A stretch of 64,000 bases of DNA from Devosia litorisediminis (GCF_018334155.1 NZ_JAGXTP010000003.1:124001-188000); one strand, 5' to 3'. Positions 27,375 to 36,368 are shown, counted from the stretch's first letter. Made by a program: numbers and translations. Notes: a model not told the origin generated them from the sequence alone.

Positions 27375-28259
27375 CTAGCCCGGCTGGCCGCCAATGGTCT
27401 GCACGGCCTTGGCCCCCGAAGCGATGCCTTCGGCCATTGCCGAGGCTTCATCTTCGCCATCGAGCAGCGCCGCCAGAAAGCCCGCCGCAAACGCATCGCC
27501 CGCCCCGGTGGAATCCACCACGGTGACGCTGGGCGCGGGCAGTTCGACGCGCAGACCGGCCTGCCCGCCCAGCGCCGCACCATCCCGTCCACGCTTGATC
27601 ACGACATTCCCATAGTGGGCGCCCAGCGCCACCATCTGCGCCTGATAATCATCCAGCCCGGTCAGCAGGGCCGCCTCATCGGCATTGGCAAACAGCCAGT
27701 CAGCCCCGTTCGTCCAGTCCAGAAACTGATCAGCGCCAACCTCTGCCAGAAACCCCACCGAAGCGGGATCAATCGCGATAGCAATGTCGCGATCCTTGGC
27801 GGCGGCAAACAGCGACTGCACCGCCGCACGCGGGCCGGGCGCAAAAAAGCTGTAGCCCGACACCATGATCATGCTGACCTCGTCGAGCAGGCTGTCGGGC
27901 AGATCATCGGCGCTCAGATTGAGATTGGCGCCCCGGTCGGTCAGGAAGCTGCGCTCGCCATCGGTATCGACAATGGTCACCAGCACGCCCGAGGGTTGCT
28001 CGGCGTCACCGGCCAGTACCGGCACCACGCTGAGCCCGCGGAAATAGTTCTCATACATGGCCCGGTCGGACTGCCCGACCCGCGCGGCAAACACCACATC
28101 GGCCGCCATGGCACCCAGCCAGACCGCCTGATTGGCGCCCGACCCACCGGGCCGGCTGCGCACGGTGGCGCGCCGGTCACTGCCTTTGACCATAGGGCCT
28201 TCGGGGACCACGATGACATCGGTCATCACATCCCCGACGACCAGAATTTTGCCGCTCAT
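27375..28259 (-). CDS. psuK: PfkB-family carbohydrate kinase, probable pseudouridine kinase
   Basis: 294 residues. Ribokinase-fold signatures: an N-terminal GGSGANQAVWLGAMAADVVF and the C-terminal PfkB box DSTGAGDAFAAGFLAALL, with the catalytic Asp of GAGD. It overlaps psuG by four bases (ATGA). The pair phosphorylates pseudouridine to pseudouridine 5'-phosphate, which the glycosidase then splits. Assignment as psuK rather than another sugar kinase rests on this coupling to psuG. Confidence 0.9.
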   Translation of the reverse strand: MSGKILVVGDVMTDVIVVPEGPMVKGSDRRATVRSRPGGSGANQAVWLGAMAADVVFAARVGQSDRAMYENYFRGLSVVPVLAGDAEQPSGVLVTIVDTDGERSFLTDRGANLNLSADDLPDSLLDEVSMIMVSGYSFFAPGPRAAVQSLFAAAKDRDIAIAIDPASVGFLAEVGADQFLDWTNGADWLFANADEAALLTGLDDYQAQMVALGAHYGNVVIKRGRDGAALGGQAGLRVELPAPSVTVVDSTGAGDAFAAGFLAALLDGEDEASAMAEGIASGAKAVQTIGGQPG

Positions 28260-29179
28260 GCCGCGTCTGCTGCCAGGGCCACCGCAATCCTGGCAGCAAC
28301 CTTGGCGTTGTTTTCCACCAGCGCAATATTGGCGACCAGCGACTTGCCATCGGTCAATTCAAAGATGCGCTTGAGCAGGAATGGCGTCAGATCCTTGCGC
28401 GAGACGCCTTCGGCTTCAGCGCCCGCAATGGCTTCGGCAATCCGCGCCTCAATGGCAGCGGGCTCAAGCGCATCGGCTTCGGGGATCGGATTGGCGACCA
28501 GCACGCCGCCCATGCCCAGCGCCACCTGATGGGCAATCACCTTGGCAATATCGGCGGCATCGTCAAACCGGTGATCGACCTTGTGGCCGCTCTGACGCGC
28601 CCAGAAGGCGGGGAATTCATCGGTGCCATAACCCAGCACCGGCACGCCATTGCTCTCAAGCACTTCAAGCGTCTTGGCGATATCCAGGATCGACTTGGCA
28701 CCGGCACAGACCACCGCCACTGGCGTGCGGCTGAGCTCCTGCAAATCGGCCGAAATATCGAAGGTTTCTTCGGCACCGCGATGCACGCCGCCAATACCGC
28801 CCGTGGCAAACACCTTGATGCCCGCCAGCGCGGCAATCTGCATGGTGGTGGCAACAGTGGTGCCGGCAATGGCGCCCTTGACCAGCAGCGCGCTGACATC
28901 GCGCCGGCTTGCCTTGGCAGCCTTGCCGCCTTCAAGCGCCAGCCGCTCCAGATCATCGCCCGACACCCCGACACAGAACTTGGAATCCATGATGGCAATG
29001 GTTGCCGGGATGGCGCCGTTCTGGCGGATCACCGCCTCGACATTCTTGGCCATCTCCAGATTTTGCGGATAAGGCATGCCATGGGTGATGATGGTGGATT
29101 CCAGCGCCACCACGGGCTGACCGTCGGCCAATGCCTGTGCAACTTCAGGGGTGATCGAAAGATAGGCCTTGGCGGTCAT
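28256..29179 (-). CDS. psuG: Pseudouridine-5'-phosphate glycosidase
   Basis: 307 residues from MTAKAYLSITPEVAQAL; a second in-frame ATG lies 27 bases upstream and neither has a strong ribosome site. Family motifs are well preserved: VALESTIITHGMPYPQN (active-site Glu), TIAIMDSKFCVGVS (catalytic Lys), RRDVSALLVKGAIAGTTVA, ATGGIGGVHRGAEETFDISA and GYGTDEFPAFW. It splits pseudouridine 5'-phosphate into uracil and ribose 5-phosphate. It is first of the psuG-psuK-oxidoreductase unit. The upstream 446 bases are shared with the divergent polyamine transporter operon. Confidence 0.97.
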   Translation of the reverse strand: MTAKAYLSITPEVAQALADGQPVVALESTIITHGMPYPQNLEMAKNVEAVIRQNGAIPATIAIMDSKFCVGVSGDDLERLALEGGKAAKASRRDVSALLVKGAIAGTTVATTMQIAALAGIKVFATGGIGGVHRGAEETFDISADLQELSRTPVAVVCAGAKSILDIAKTLEVLESNGVPVLGYGTDEFPAFWARQSGHKVDHRFDDAADIAKVIAHQVALGMGGVLVANPIPEADALEPAAIEARIAEAIAGAEAEGVSRKDLTPFLLKRIFELTDGKSLVANIALVENNAKVAARIAVALAADAA

Positions 29180-29625
29180 ATAATTGCTTTTCACTGCTAT
29201 GGTCATGCAGGCCCGCGGGCCTTTGTCGGCGCGGGTTTTGCGCCCTGATGCGGCAAAGCGTCAACCCCTACCAGACCATGGCGGTAAATCCCTTGTCCAC
29301 CGGGGCATTTCAATTTACGCTTTGGCTTACCTCGAACCGAGAAAGGGCACTTCGCTGAACACCTTCATCGTTGATCTTGCCATGGCCGCAGATCGATATG
29401 CGCCCCCCACCGGGCCCCGTTCAGTCGAGTTGTCCAGCGCTTCCGAGCGCTCCTTTTCTGCACCGCAGAGTGATTTTGCGCCCCATCAGCCGGGCCTTGA
29501 AAGATAAGCCCTGGCTTTTCGAGCCTGTCTGCCCCGGTGGGGTGGACCAACGCCCAGCCGCACGCCTGTGCCGCACACCCAAAACCAAAAAGACCAAAAC
29601 GACCCCAACAGGAGCTCCCGTCCAG
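29180..29625. other. 446-base divergent intergenic region (psuG / potF)
   Basis: No reading frame with coding character was recognised. A long minus-strand frame crosses it but is the antisense of the pot operon. It must hold the promoters of psuG and of the polyamine transporter genes. A weak plus-strand pair TTGTCC-N17-TACGCT lies near 29296-29325. No clear hairpin or riboswitch was seen. Confidence 0.5.
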
Positions 29626-30717
29626 ATGAACAAGTCGCTCGCACTTGCCCTCGGCGCCCTCATGGTCGCCAGCCCCGCGCTGGCCCAGGAAGAAGCCGTC
29701 CTCAACGTTTACAACTGGTCCGACTATATCGCCGAAGACACCATCGCCAATTTCGAGGCGGAGACCGGCATCAAGGTCAATTACGACGTCTACGACAACA
29801 ATGAAGTCGTCGAAGCCAAGCTGCTGGCCGGCAATTCGGGCTATGACATCGTGGTCCCCTCCGGCTTCTTCCTGGAGCGCCAGGTGCAGGCGGGCCTGTA
29901 TCAGGAACTCGACAAGTCCAAGCTGACCAATCTGGGCAATATGGACCCCGGCGTGATGGAGCGCACCGCCGCCCATGACCCCGACAATGCCCACTCCATC
30001 GACTATATGTGGGGCACCACCGGCATTGGCTACAATGTTGGCAAGGTTACCGAAGCGCTGGGCGCCGATCAGCCCATCGACACCTGGGATATCGTGTTCA
30101 AGCCCGAACTGGCCGCCAAGCTGGCCGATTGCGGCATTGCCATGCTCGACGCACCCAATGAGATCTTTGCCGCGGCACTGAACTATCTGGGCATCGACCC
30201 CAATTCGGAAAGTGCTGACGATCTGGCCAAGGCCGAAGAGCTGGTGCAGGGCGTGCGCCCCTATGTCCGCTACTTCCACTCCTCGCAGTACATTGACGAT
30301 CTGGGCAATGGCGAAATCTGCCTGGCCGTGGGCTATTCCGGCGACGTGTTCATCGCCCGCGATGCCGCTGCCGAAGCTGCCCAGGGCGTTGAAGTGGCCT
30401 ACTTCATTCCCAAGGAAGGCGCGCTGCAGTGGTTCGACCTGTTCGCCATTCCCGGTGACGCACCACACCCCGACAACGCCCACAAGTTCATCGACTACAT
30501 GATGAAAGCCGAAGTGGCCGCAGCCAACACCAACTACGTGTTCTATGCCTCGGGCAATGCGGCCGCTGTCGAGTTCATTGATGACGAGATCAAGAACGAT
30601 CCGGCGATCTACCCACCTGCCGATGTCGCCGCCAAGCTCTACCCGCGCAAGGCCACCTCGCCTGAATTCAGCGAGTTGATGACCCGCTCCTGGACCCGCA
30701 TCAAGACCGGTCTGTAA
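29626..30717 (+). CDS. potF: Polyamine ABC transporter periplasmic binding protein
   Basis: 363 residues, start preceded by AGGAG. A signal peptide of about 20 residues ends in ASPALA before QEEAVLNVYNWSDYIAEDT, the typical beginning of PotD/PotF proteins. Later VVPSGFFLERQVQAG, YMWGTTGIGYN and VGYSGDVFIARD contribute to the polyamine pocket in this family. It delivers putrescine or a related polyamine to the inner-membrane complex encoded by the next three genes. The PotF rather than PotD name is based on overall layout with potGHI; substrate preference is not certain. Confidence 0.93.
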   Translation: MNKSLALALGALMVASPALAQEEAVLNVYNWSDYIAEDTIANFEAETGIKVNYDVYDNNEVVEAKLLAGNSGYDIVVPSGFFLERQVQAGLYQELDKSKLTNLGNMDPGVMERTAAHDPDNAHSIDYMWGTTGIGYNVGKVTEALGADQPIDTWDIVFKPELAAKLADCGIAMLDAPNEIFAAALNYLGIDPNSESADDLAKAEELVQGVRPYVRYFHSSQYIDDLGNGEICLAVGYSGDVFIARDAAAEAAQGVEVAYFIPKEGALQWFDLFAIPGDAPHPDNAHKFIDYMMKAEVAAANTNYVFYASGNAAAVEFIDDEIKNDPAIYPPADVAAKLYPRKATSPEFSELMTRSWTRIKTGL

Positions 30718-30777
30718 GCGCTCACTGCAAACGGGGCGAAGCCACAACTTCGCCCCGCTTCCACCACCAGGACTGAC

Positions 30778-31926
30778 ATGGCCAAAAAGCCCGAAATCGC
30801 CGCTGATACCCGCCCCTGGCGCAAAAGCGATGCCAAACCCTTCGTCCGCATCGCCAATGTCACCAAGCGGTTTGGCGACGTGTTCGCCGTGTCCGACGTC
30901 TCGCTCGATATCTATAAGGGCGAACTGTTCTGCCTGCTGGGCGGATCGGGCTCGGGCAAATCGACCCTGCTGCGCATGCTGGCCGGCTTTGAAGAACCCA
31001 GCGCCGGCACCATCGAAATCGACGGTCAGGACATGTCTCATGTCCCGCCCTATAACCGCCCCGTAAACATGATGTTCCAGTCCTATGCGCTGTTCCCGCA
31101 TATGAATGTCGAGCAGAATATTGCCTATGGCCTCAAGCGCGATGGCCTGCCCCGCGCCGAAATCAATGACCGCGTCGCTGAACTGCTCAGCCTGGTCAAG
31201 CTGGCTGATTATGGTCGGCGCAAACCGCACCAGCTGTCCGGCGGCCAGCGCCAGCGCGTGGCGCTGGCCCGTTCGCTGGCCAAGCGCCCCAAACTGCTGC
31301 TGCTCGATGAACCCCTTGGCGCGCTCGACAAGAAGCTGCGCGAGGAAACCCAGTTCGAACTGGTCAAGATCCAGGAGACACTTGGCGTTACCTTCATCGT
31401 GGTGACCCATGATCAGGAAGAGGCGATGAGCCTGGCCACCCGCATCGGGGTGATGAACCAGGGCGAAATCGCCATGATCGGTGAGCCCACCGACATCTAC
31501 GAATTCCCCAACTCCAAATTCGTGGCCGGCTTTATCGGCTCGGTCAATCTGGTTGACGGCGTGGTTACCGAGGATGAGGACGCCTATATCCGCATCCGCT
31601 CCGAAGAACTGGGCTGCGATATCTATGTCGGCCACGGCGTGGAATGCGCCCCCGACCAGCGCCTGAGTTGGGCCATTCGCCCCGAAAAACTGATGCTCAG
31701 CCGCGAAAAACCCGACAACGCCCATGGCGCCAATGTCACCCAGGGCGTGGTCGAGGATATTGGCTATCTCGGCGATGTCAGCGTCTATCGCGTGGTGCTG
31801 CAGAGCGGCAAACGCCTGCGCGTGACCCAGACCAACACCACCCGATCCAACCCCGACGCCATCTCCTGGGATGAGCAGGTCTATGTGACCTGGGGCGACA
31901 GTTCTGGTTCGGTGCTGACGGTATGA
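30778..31926 (+). CDS. potG: Polyamine ABC transporter ATPase
   Basis: 382 residues. Walker A GGSGSGKSTLLRML, Q-loop FQSYALFPHMNVEQN, signature LSGGQRQRVALARS, Walker B LLLLDEPLGALDKK and switch His (VVTHDQEEA) are all intact. A C-terminal TOBE-like regulatory domain follows (about 290-380). It powers the permease pair PotH/PotI. The stop overlaps the potH start (ATGA at 31923-31926), and it follows potF by 60 bases. Confidence 0.96.
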   Translation: MAKKPEIAADTRPWRKSDAKPFVRIANVTKRFGDVFAVSDVSLDIYKGELFCLLGGSGSGKSTLLRMLAGFEEPSAGTIEIDGQDMSHVPPYNRPVNMMFQSYALFPHMNVEQNIAYGLKRDGLPRAEINDRVAELLSLVKLADYGRRKPHQLSGGQRQRVALARSLAKRPKLLLLDEPLGALDKKLREETQFELVKIQETLGVTFIVVTHDQEEAMSLATRIGVMNQGEIAMIGEPTDIYEFPNSKFVAGFIGSVNLVDGVVTEDEDAYIRIRSEELGCDIYVGHGVECAPDQRLSWAIRPEKLMLSREKPDNAHGANVTQGVVEDIGYLGDVSVYRVVLQSGKRLRVTQTNTTRSNPDAISWDEQVYVTWGDSSGSVLTV

Positions 31927-32882
31927 GCAGCTTTGAGGGCGATACACCGCTGCCCAAGCGCCGTGTCTGGTCCGGTGTTGAACGCACGCTGGCGGCCATG
32001 GGCCTGTCCGGCCGGGCGCTTGTGATTTTTGCCCCCGCCATCTGGCTGACACTGTTCTTTCTGGTGCCGCTGGCGGTGGTGTTCGGCATTTCGCTGACCG
32101 TCAAGCAGTTCGGGCGCCCACCCTATTCGCCGCTGCTGACTAATGAAGACGGCACGCTGCAGCTGACGCTGCACCTGAACAACTATCTCTATTTGTTCAC
32201 TGACGCGCTCTATGTCGCGGCCTATCTCAGCTCGATCAAAATCGCGCTGATCTCCACCATCATCGCCCTGCTCATTGGCTATCCGATGGCCTATACGGTG
32301 GCGCGCGCCCCCGATCAGTGGCGCAATATCCTGCTCATGCTGGTTATCCTGCCATTCTGGACCTCGTTCCTGCTGCGGGTCTATGCGCTCAGCGGCTTCA
32401 TGCGCGGCAATGGTGTCATCAACCAGTTTCTGGGCCTGTTTGGCATCGAGCCGTTGGTGATGATGCAGACCGATTTCGCTGTATATGTCGGCATCGTCTA
32501 TACCTATCTGCCTTTCATGATCCTGCCGCTCTACACCAATCTGGTGAAGCTGGACGGCGCCCTGCTCGAGGCATCCGCCGATCTGGGCGCCAGGCCCTGG
32601 CGCACCTTCCTCTCGATCACCCTGCCGCTCTCCATACCCGGCATAATTGCCGGCTCCATGCTGGTCTTCATTCCCGCCATCGGCGAATTCGTCATTCCCT
32701 CCCTGCTCGGCGGGCCCGGCACGCTGATGATCGGGCGCGTCCTGTGGGACGAGTTCTTCGCCAATTCCAACTGGCCGCGCGCGGCTGCCGTGGCGATCGC
32801 CATGCTGGTGGTTGTCGTGATCCCGATCATGCTGTTGCAGCGGGCACAGGACAGCACGCTGGACAAGGAAAGGGCCAATTGA
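31923..32882 (+). CDS. potH: Polyamine ABC transporter permease
   Basis: 319 residues with a cytoplasmic N-terminal extension of about 35 residues, then about six membrane segments. The binding-protein-dependent permease motif LLEASADLGARPWRTFLSIT contacts the ATPase. It is coupled by overlap to potG before it and potI after it (TGATG at 32880-32884). Confidence 0.95.
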   Translation: MSSFEGDTPLPKRRVWSGVERTLAAMGLSGRALVIFAPAIWLTLFFLVPLAVVFGISLTVKQFGRPPYSPLLTNEDGTLQLTLHLNNYLYLFTDALYVAAYLSSIKIALISTIIALLIGYPMAYTVARAPDQWRNILLMLVILPFWTSFLLRVYALSGFMRGNGVINQFLGLFGIEPLVMMQTDFAVYVGIVYTYLPFMILPLYTNLVKLDGALLEASADLGARPWRTFLSITLPLSIPGIIAGSMLVFIPAIGEFVIPSLLGGPGTLMIGRVLWDEFFANSNWPRAAAVAIAMLVVVVIPIMLLQRAQDSTLDKERAN

Positions 32883-33691
32883 TGCGCCGCAACGGCCTGC
32901 TCCTCACCGCTACCGTATTGGGCTTTGCCTTCCTGTACGCGCCGATCATGTCGCTGGTGATCTTCTCGTTCAACGAGAACCGGTTGGTGACCGTGTGGTC
33001 GGGCTTTTCGACCAAATGGTACGCCGAGGTCTTCGCCGATCCACAGCTGATCGACGCCGCCTGGCTCTCCATTCAGGTGGCCTTCACCGCTGCCACCATT
33101 GCGCTGGTGCTGGGCACGCTGTGTGCCGTTGCGCTGGTCCGCTTCCGCCGTTTCCGCGGGCGCACCGCCCTGGCGGCCACCGTCTCGGCCCCGCTGGTGA
33201 TGCCCGACGTGATCACCGGCCTGGCGCTACTGTTGCTTTTTGTGGCCATGGAAAGCGCCATTGGCTGGCCTGCCGGGCGCGGCCTGATGACCATCATCAT
33301 CGCCCATTCGGTATTCTGCATGGCCTATGTGGTCGTCGTGGTGCAGTCGCGCCTCTCCGATCTCGATCTCAGCCTGGAAGAAGCTGCCATGGATCTGGGC
33401 GCCACCCCGGTCCGGGTATTCTTTGACATCACCCTGCCCATCATCGCCCCGGCGCTAATTTCGGGCTGGCTGCTGGCCTTTACACTCTCGCTTGATGATC
33501 TGGTGATCGCCAGCTTCGTATCGGGCCCCGGCTCTTCCACCCTGCCAATGGTGATCTTCTCCAAGGTCAAGCTGGGGGTGTCGCCCGACGTCAACGCACT
33601 GGCCACCATCATTATCGGTCTGGTGGCGCTGGGCGTGTTCGCCGCAACCCTGGTGCAATTGCGCAGTCGTCCCAAAAAGTCGCCGCTCTAG
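32882..33691 (+). CDS. potI: Polyamine ABC transporter permease
   Basis: 269 residues and about six membrane segments, beginning RNGLLLTATVLGFAFLYAPI. The coupling motif LEEAAMDLGATPVRVFFDIT matches the EAA loop of PotI. The ATG shares a base with the potH stop. It is the last gene of the pot operon; a terminator lies about 170 bases downstream, beyond a tiny reading frame. Confidence 0.95.
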   Translation: MRRNGLLLTATVLGFAFLYAPIMSLVIFSFNENRLVTVWSGFSTKWYAEVFADPQLIDAAWLSIQVAFTAATIALVLGTLCAVALVRFRRFRGRTALAATVSAPLVMPDVITGLALLLLFVAMESAIGWPAGRGLMTIIIAHSVFCMAYVVVVVQSRLSDLDLSLEEAAMDLGATPVRVFFDITLPIIAPALISGWLLAFTLSLDDLVIASFVSGPGSSTLPMVIFSKVKLGVSPDVNALATIIIGLVALGVFAATLVQLRSRPKKSPL

Positions 33692-33753
33692 ACAGACGCG
33701 AAAAATCGGCGCACCATCCCCTCATGTTCAACGAACGAATAGGAGGTGATCCA

Positions 33754-33825
33754 GTGTCTTTTGAGGTTGTGGTTCTCGAAGCAGGTCTTGGATATTTGGT
33801 AGCGAGCGGGAGTGATCTCGACTAG
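33754..33825 (+). CDS. Possible 23-residue peptide with a full-length Shine-Dalgarno sequence
   Basis: A GTG-started frame of 23 codons (MSFEVVVLEAGLGYLVASGS, then three acidic or aliphatic residues and TAG). AGGAGGTGATCC, complementary to the whole 3' tail of 16S rRNA, ends one base before the GTG, so the core AGGAGG lies seven bases upstream of it. No other gene in this window has such a site. It sits between potI and purU and is followed by a strong terminator at 33863. It could be a real microprotein, a translated leader, or part of a small RNA. I do not recognise the peptide. Confidence 0.4.
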   Translation: MSFEVVVLEAGLGYLVASGSDLD

Positions 33826-33862
33826 CACCCATCTCCTCGGCACTCGAGGCCGTTAAGCTCGG

Positions 33863-33892
33863 AAAGGGCCGTCCGCAAGGGCGGCCCTTTTT
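33863..33892 (+). terminator. Strong intrinsic terminator before purU
   Basis: AAAGGGCCGTCC-GCAA-GGGCGGCCCTTT: a 12-base stem with one G:U pair, a GNRA tetraloop and a following T-run. It ends transcription from the pot operon and/or the short frame at 33754, so purU starts from its own promoter or by read-through. Confidence 0.85.
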
Positions 33893-33979
33893 CGCATCGG
33901 CGCGCCTGCCCCGACGTGCACCCTTGACGCGAGCGCCCAAGCCATTGATACCGCTGGCGAGATTTCTGGAGTTTGCACA

Positions 33980-34834
33980 ATGTCCGCGGCCAATTTTGTC
34001 CTGACCCTGTCCTGCGCCGATCGCCCCGGCATCGTCGCCGCGGTTACCACCGAGCTGGCCGCGCTGAGCGCCAATATCGCTGAATCCAACCAGTTCTGGG
34101 ATCGCGAAACCGGCCGCTTTTTCATGCGCCTGGCCTTTACCGCGCCCCAGGGCGTGGGCCGCGACGCCATTGAACGCGCGCTCAAGGCGCCGATTGAACG
34201 GTTTTCCATGAAGACCAGCCTGGTGGGCGAAAGCCAGCGCAAGCGTATCGTCATTCTGGTCTCCAAATTTGACCACACTCTGCTCCATCTGCTCTACCAG
34301 ATTCGCGTGGGCTGGCTCGATGCGGACGTCGCCGCGATCATTTCCAACCACCCCGATGCGCGCAAGATCGCCGAGGACGCCGGCATCCCCTATCACCTGC
34401 TGCCTGTGACCAAGGACACCAAGGCCGCCCAGGAGGCGCAGGTGCTCGAGATCATCCAGAAGGCCGGGGCCGATCTGGTGGTGCTGGCGCGCTATATGCA
34501 GGTGCTCTCCAATGACCTGTCGACCCGGCTGTTCGGGCAGGTCATCAACATCCATCATTCGTTCCTGCCCAGCTTCAAGGGCGCCAAGCCCTATCACCAG
34601 GCCCATGAGCGCGGCGTCAAGATCATCGGCGCCACCGCGCATTATGTGACCCCCGATCTCGATGAAGGCCCGATCATCGAGCAGGAAACCGCTCGCGTCA
34701 CCCACGCCATGAGTGCCGAGGATCTGGTGGCCGCCGGTCGCGACATCGAAAGCCGCGTGCTGGCCCGCGCCGTCAAGCTGCACCTGGAAAACCGGGTCAT
34801 GCTCAACGGCAAGAAGACCGTCGTCTTCGGCTAG
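33980..34834 (+). CDS. purU: Formyltetrahydrofolate deformylase
   Basis: 284 residues. The N-terminal ACT domain (about 5-85, FVLTLSCADRPGIVAAVTTE) is joined to a formyltransferase-fold domain with the catalytic set VLARYMQVLS (nearby Asn is replaced in this family), NIHHSFLPSFKG (His) and GATAHYVTPDLDEGPI (Asp). It hydrolyses 10-formyl-THF to formate and THF, balancing one-carbon pools. TGGAG lies nine bases before the ATG. There are no folate or purine genes next to it. Confidence 0.97.
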   Translation: MSAANFVLTLSCADRPGIVAAVTTELAALSANIAESNQFWDRETGRFFMRLAFTAPQGVGRDAIERALKAPIERFSMKTSLVGESQRKRIVILVSKFDHTLLHLLYQIRVGWLDADVAAIISNHPDARKIAEDAGIPYHLLPVTKDTKAAQEAQVLEIIQKAGADLVVLARYMQVLSNDLSTRLFGQVINIHHSFLPSFKGAKPYHQAHERGVKIIGATAHYVTPDLDEGPIIEQETARVTHAMSAEDLVAAGRDIESRVLARAVKLHLENRVMLNGKKTVVFG

Positions 34835-34866
34835 CGCGCGACAGCCAACTATTCAGGATATTGGTA

Positions 34867-35061
34867 ATGCCCACAGATGATATGACGTTGATCGGCCTTG
34901 GTCTGGCCGGGCTGTTCGTCGTCTGGCTGGCATTCTCGCTGCTCAAGAAGGTCGTGGGTCTGGCGGTGTTGGCCGCCCTGATCATTGGCGGCTTCGTGCT
35001 CTGGAGTAATCCGGAGATGCGCCGCGCCATGCTCGACGGCCTCGCTGGTCTGGTGGGCTAG
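34867..35061 (+). CDS. Small membrane protein of unknown function
   Basis: 64 residues from MPTDDMTLIG, with AGGA nine bases upstream. One long hydrophobic stretch or two adjoining segments (GLGLAGLFVVWLAFSLL and VVGLAVLAALIIGGFVLW) is followed by a short charged segment (NPEMRRAMLDG). It lies 32 bases after purU and 34 bases before the sulfotransferase gene, so it may be cotranscribed with them. No family recognised. Confidence 0.6.
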   Translation: MPTDDMTLIGLGLAGLFVVWLAFSLLKKVVGLAVLAALIIGGFVLWSNPEMRRAMLDGLAGLVG

Positions 35062-35095
35062 TTTGATCTCGGATGCAGACAGAAAGGATAACGCC

Positions 35096-35851
35096 ATGTC
35101 GGCATCGTCCTACATCATCTGCGCCACACCGCGCTCGGGCAGCACCATGCTGTGTGATTTGCTGACCGCAACACACGTCGCCGGTCGCCCCGCATCATAT
35201 TATCGCGCTCAGGACATCACCTATTGGGCTGACCAGATGCAGGTGCCTGCTGGCCTGCCGGACGGCCCCGCATTTGAGCGCGCCTATCTCGAGGCCCTCA
35301 AGCGTTACGCCAGCAATGGCACGGGCACTTTTGGCCTGCGCCTAATGTATGGGTCTCTGGCCGAACTCCTGTCCCGGCTCGCGCTGATTTACCCCGATCA
35401 ATCCCGTGATCGAGGCCTGCTTGAAGCCGCCTTGGGGTCGGTAACCTATCTGCACCTGTCACGCGGCGACAAACTGGCTCAGGCCATCTCCCGGCTCAAG
35501 GCCGAGCAGAGCGGGCTGTGGCACCGCGCCGCCGATGGCAGTGTGCGCGAGGGCAGCGACACGCCCGGACAGCCAGTTTATGACTTTGCGGCACTGCAAG
35601 GCTTCATCGCTGCGGCTCAGGCCGATGACCATGCCTGGAACAATTGGTTTGCCAGACATGGCATTACCCCGCATGCCATCACCTATGAGAAACTGGCGGC
35701 CGATCCCAAAACGGCGCTGCGCGGCGTGCTCAATGCACTCGGACGCAACCCGGCTTTGGCCGATCAGTTAAAGCCCCAGACCGCCCGCCTGGCCGACGGC
35801 ATCAGCGCCGAATGGGCCGCATGCTTTGCGCACGACAGCGCCAAAACCTAA
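35096..35851 (+). CDS. Stf0-family sulfotransferase
   Basis: 251 residues. The PAPS-binding 5' phosphosulfate loop TPRSGSTML (residues 11-19) and the following CDLLTATHVAGRPASYY match the Stf0 trehalose-2-sulfotransferase family. Further support is HLSRGDKLAQAISRLKAEQSG (3'-phosphate site Arg/Ser) and ITYEKLAADP near the end. It should transfer sulfate to a sugar or glycolipid; the acceptor is unknown. AAAGGA precedes the ATG. It converges with the Rrf2 gene, overlapping it by four bases. Confidence 0.9.
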   Translation: MSASSYIICATPRSGSTMLCDLLTATHVAGRPASYYRAQDITYWADQMQVPAGLPDGPAFERAYLEALKRYASNGTGTFGLRLMYGSLAELLSRLALIYPDQSRDRGLLEAALGSVTYLHLSRGDKLAQAISRLKAEQSGLWHRAADGSVREGSDTPGQPVYDFAALQGFIAAAQADDHAWNNWFARHGITPHAITYEKLAADPKTALRGVLNALGRNPALADQLKPQTARLADGISAEWAACFAHDSAKT

Positions 35852-36276
35852 ACCGGCAAATCCTCAAGCCGCAGGGAATCGGCCAGTGTGGTGCTGTCGA
35901 GCACGGCGCGAGTGGCCAGTGTCACGCGCTCGAAGACGTGGCGGATTTCGCAGGCACCCTCGTCCTGGCAATCGGCGCATTTCTTGTAGGCAATCTTGGA
36001 CAGACAGGGCAGCGGCGCGATGGGCCCGTCGATCAGGCGCAGCACTTCGCCGAACATGATCTCCTCGGGCGCCTTGATCAGTTCATACCCCCCCGAGCGG
36101 CCCCGCCGGCTGGCGACGAACCCGGCCCGCTTGAGTTCAAGCAGGATCTGTTCGAGGAATTTCTTGGGGATCGACTGCGCCTTGGAAATCTCGCCAATCA
36201 TCATGGTCTCACCACGATCCACGCGTGCCAGCGATACCAGCGCCCGCAGCGCGTATTTGGCCTTTTGCGAAATCAT
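35848..36276 (-). CDS. Rrf2-family regulator with four clustered cysteines
   Basis: 142 residues. A winged helix (QKAKYALRALVSLARVD; SIPKKFLEQILLELKRAG; SRRGRSGGYEL) is followed by a Cys cluster at 91, 100, 103 and 109. Fe-S sensing members such as IscR, NsrR and RirA have three cysteines in this region (near 91-93, 98-99, 104-105), so an iron-sulfur or redox-sensing role is likely. Spacing differs from the classic pattern, so it cannot be named as any of them. No target is evident next door. Confidence 0.92.
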   Translation of the reverse strand: MISQKAKYALRALVSLARVDRGETMMIGEISKAQSIPKKFLEQILLELKRAGFVASRRGRSGGYELIKAPEEIMFGEVLRLIDGPIAPLPCLSKIAYKKCADCQDEGACEIRHVFERVTLATRAVLDSTTLADSLRLEDLPV

Positions 36277-36368
36277 CTAACCAAACTACTCCTTGCGCCC
36301 TGACGCGGCGCACCCCTCCAGCTTGCGCCAAAATACAGCGCCAGCCAACATTGCCCGCCCGCAAGCTG

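Noticed and set aside
29365..32052. 895-codon open frame on the minus strand
   Set aside because: It lies opposite potF, potG and potH, whose proteins have full family motifs. The translation has no recognisable domain and a composition typical of antisense frames in GC-rich DNA.
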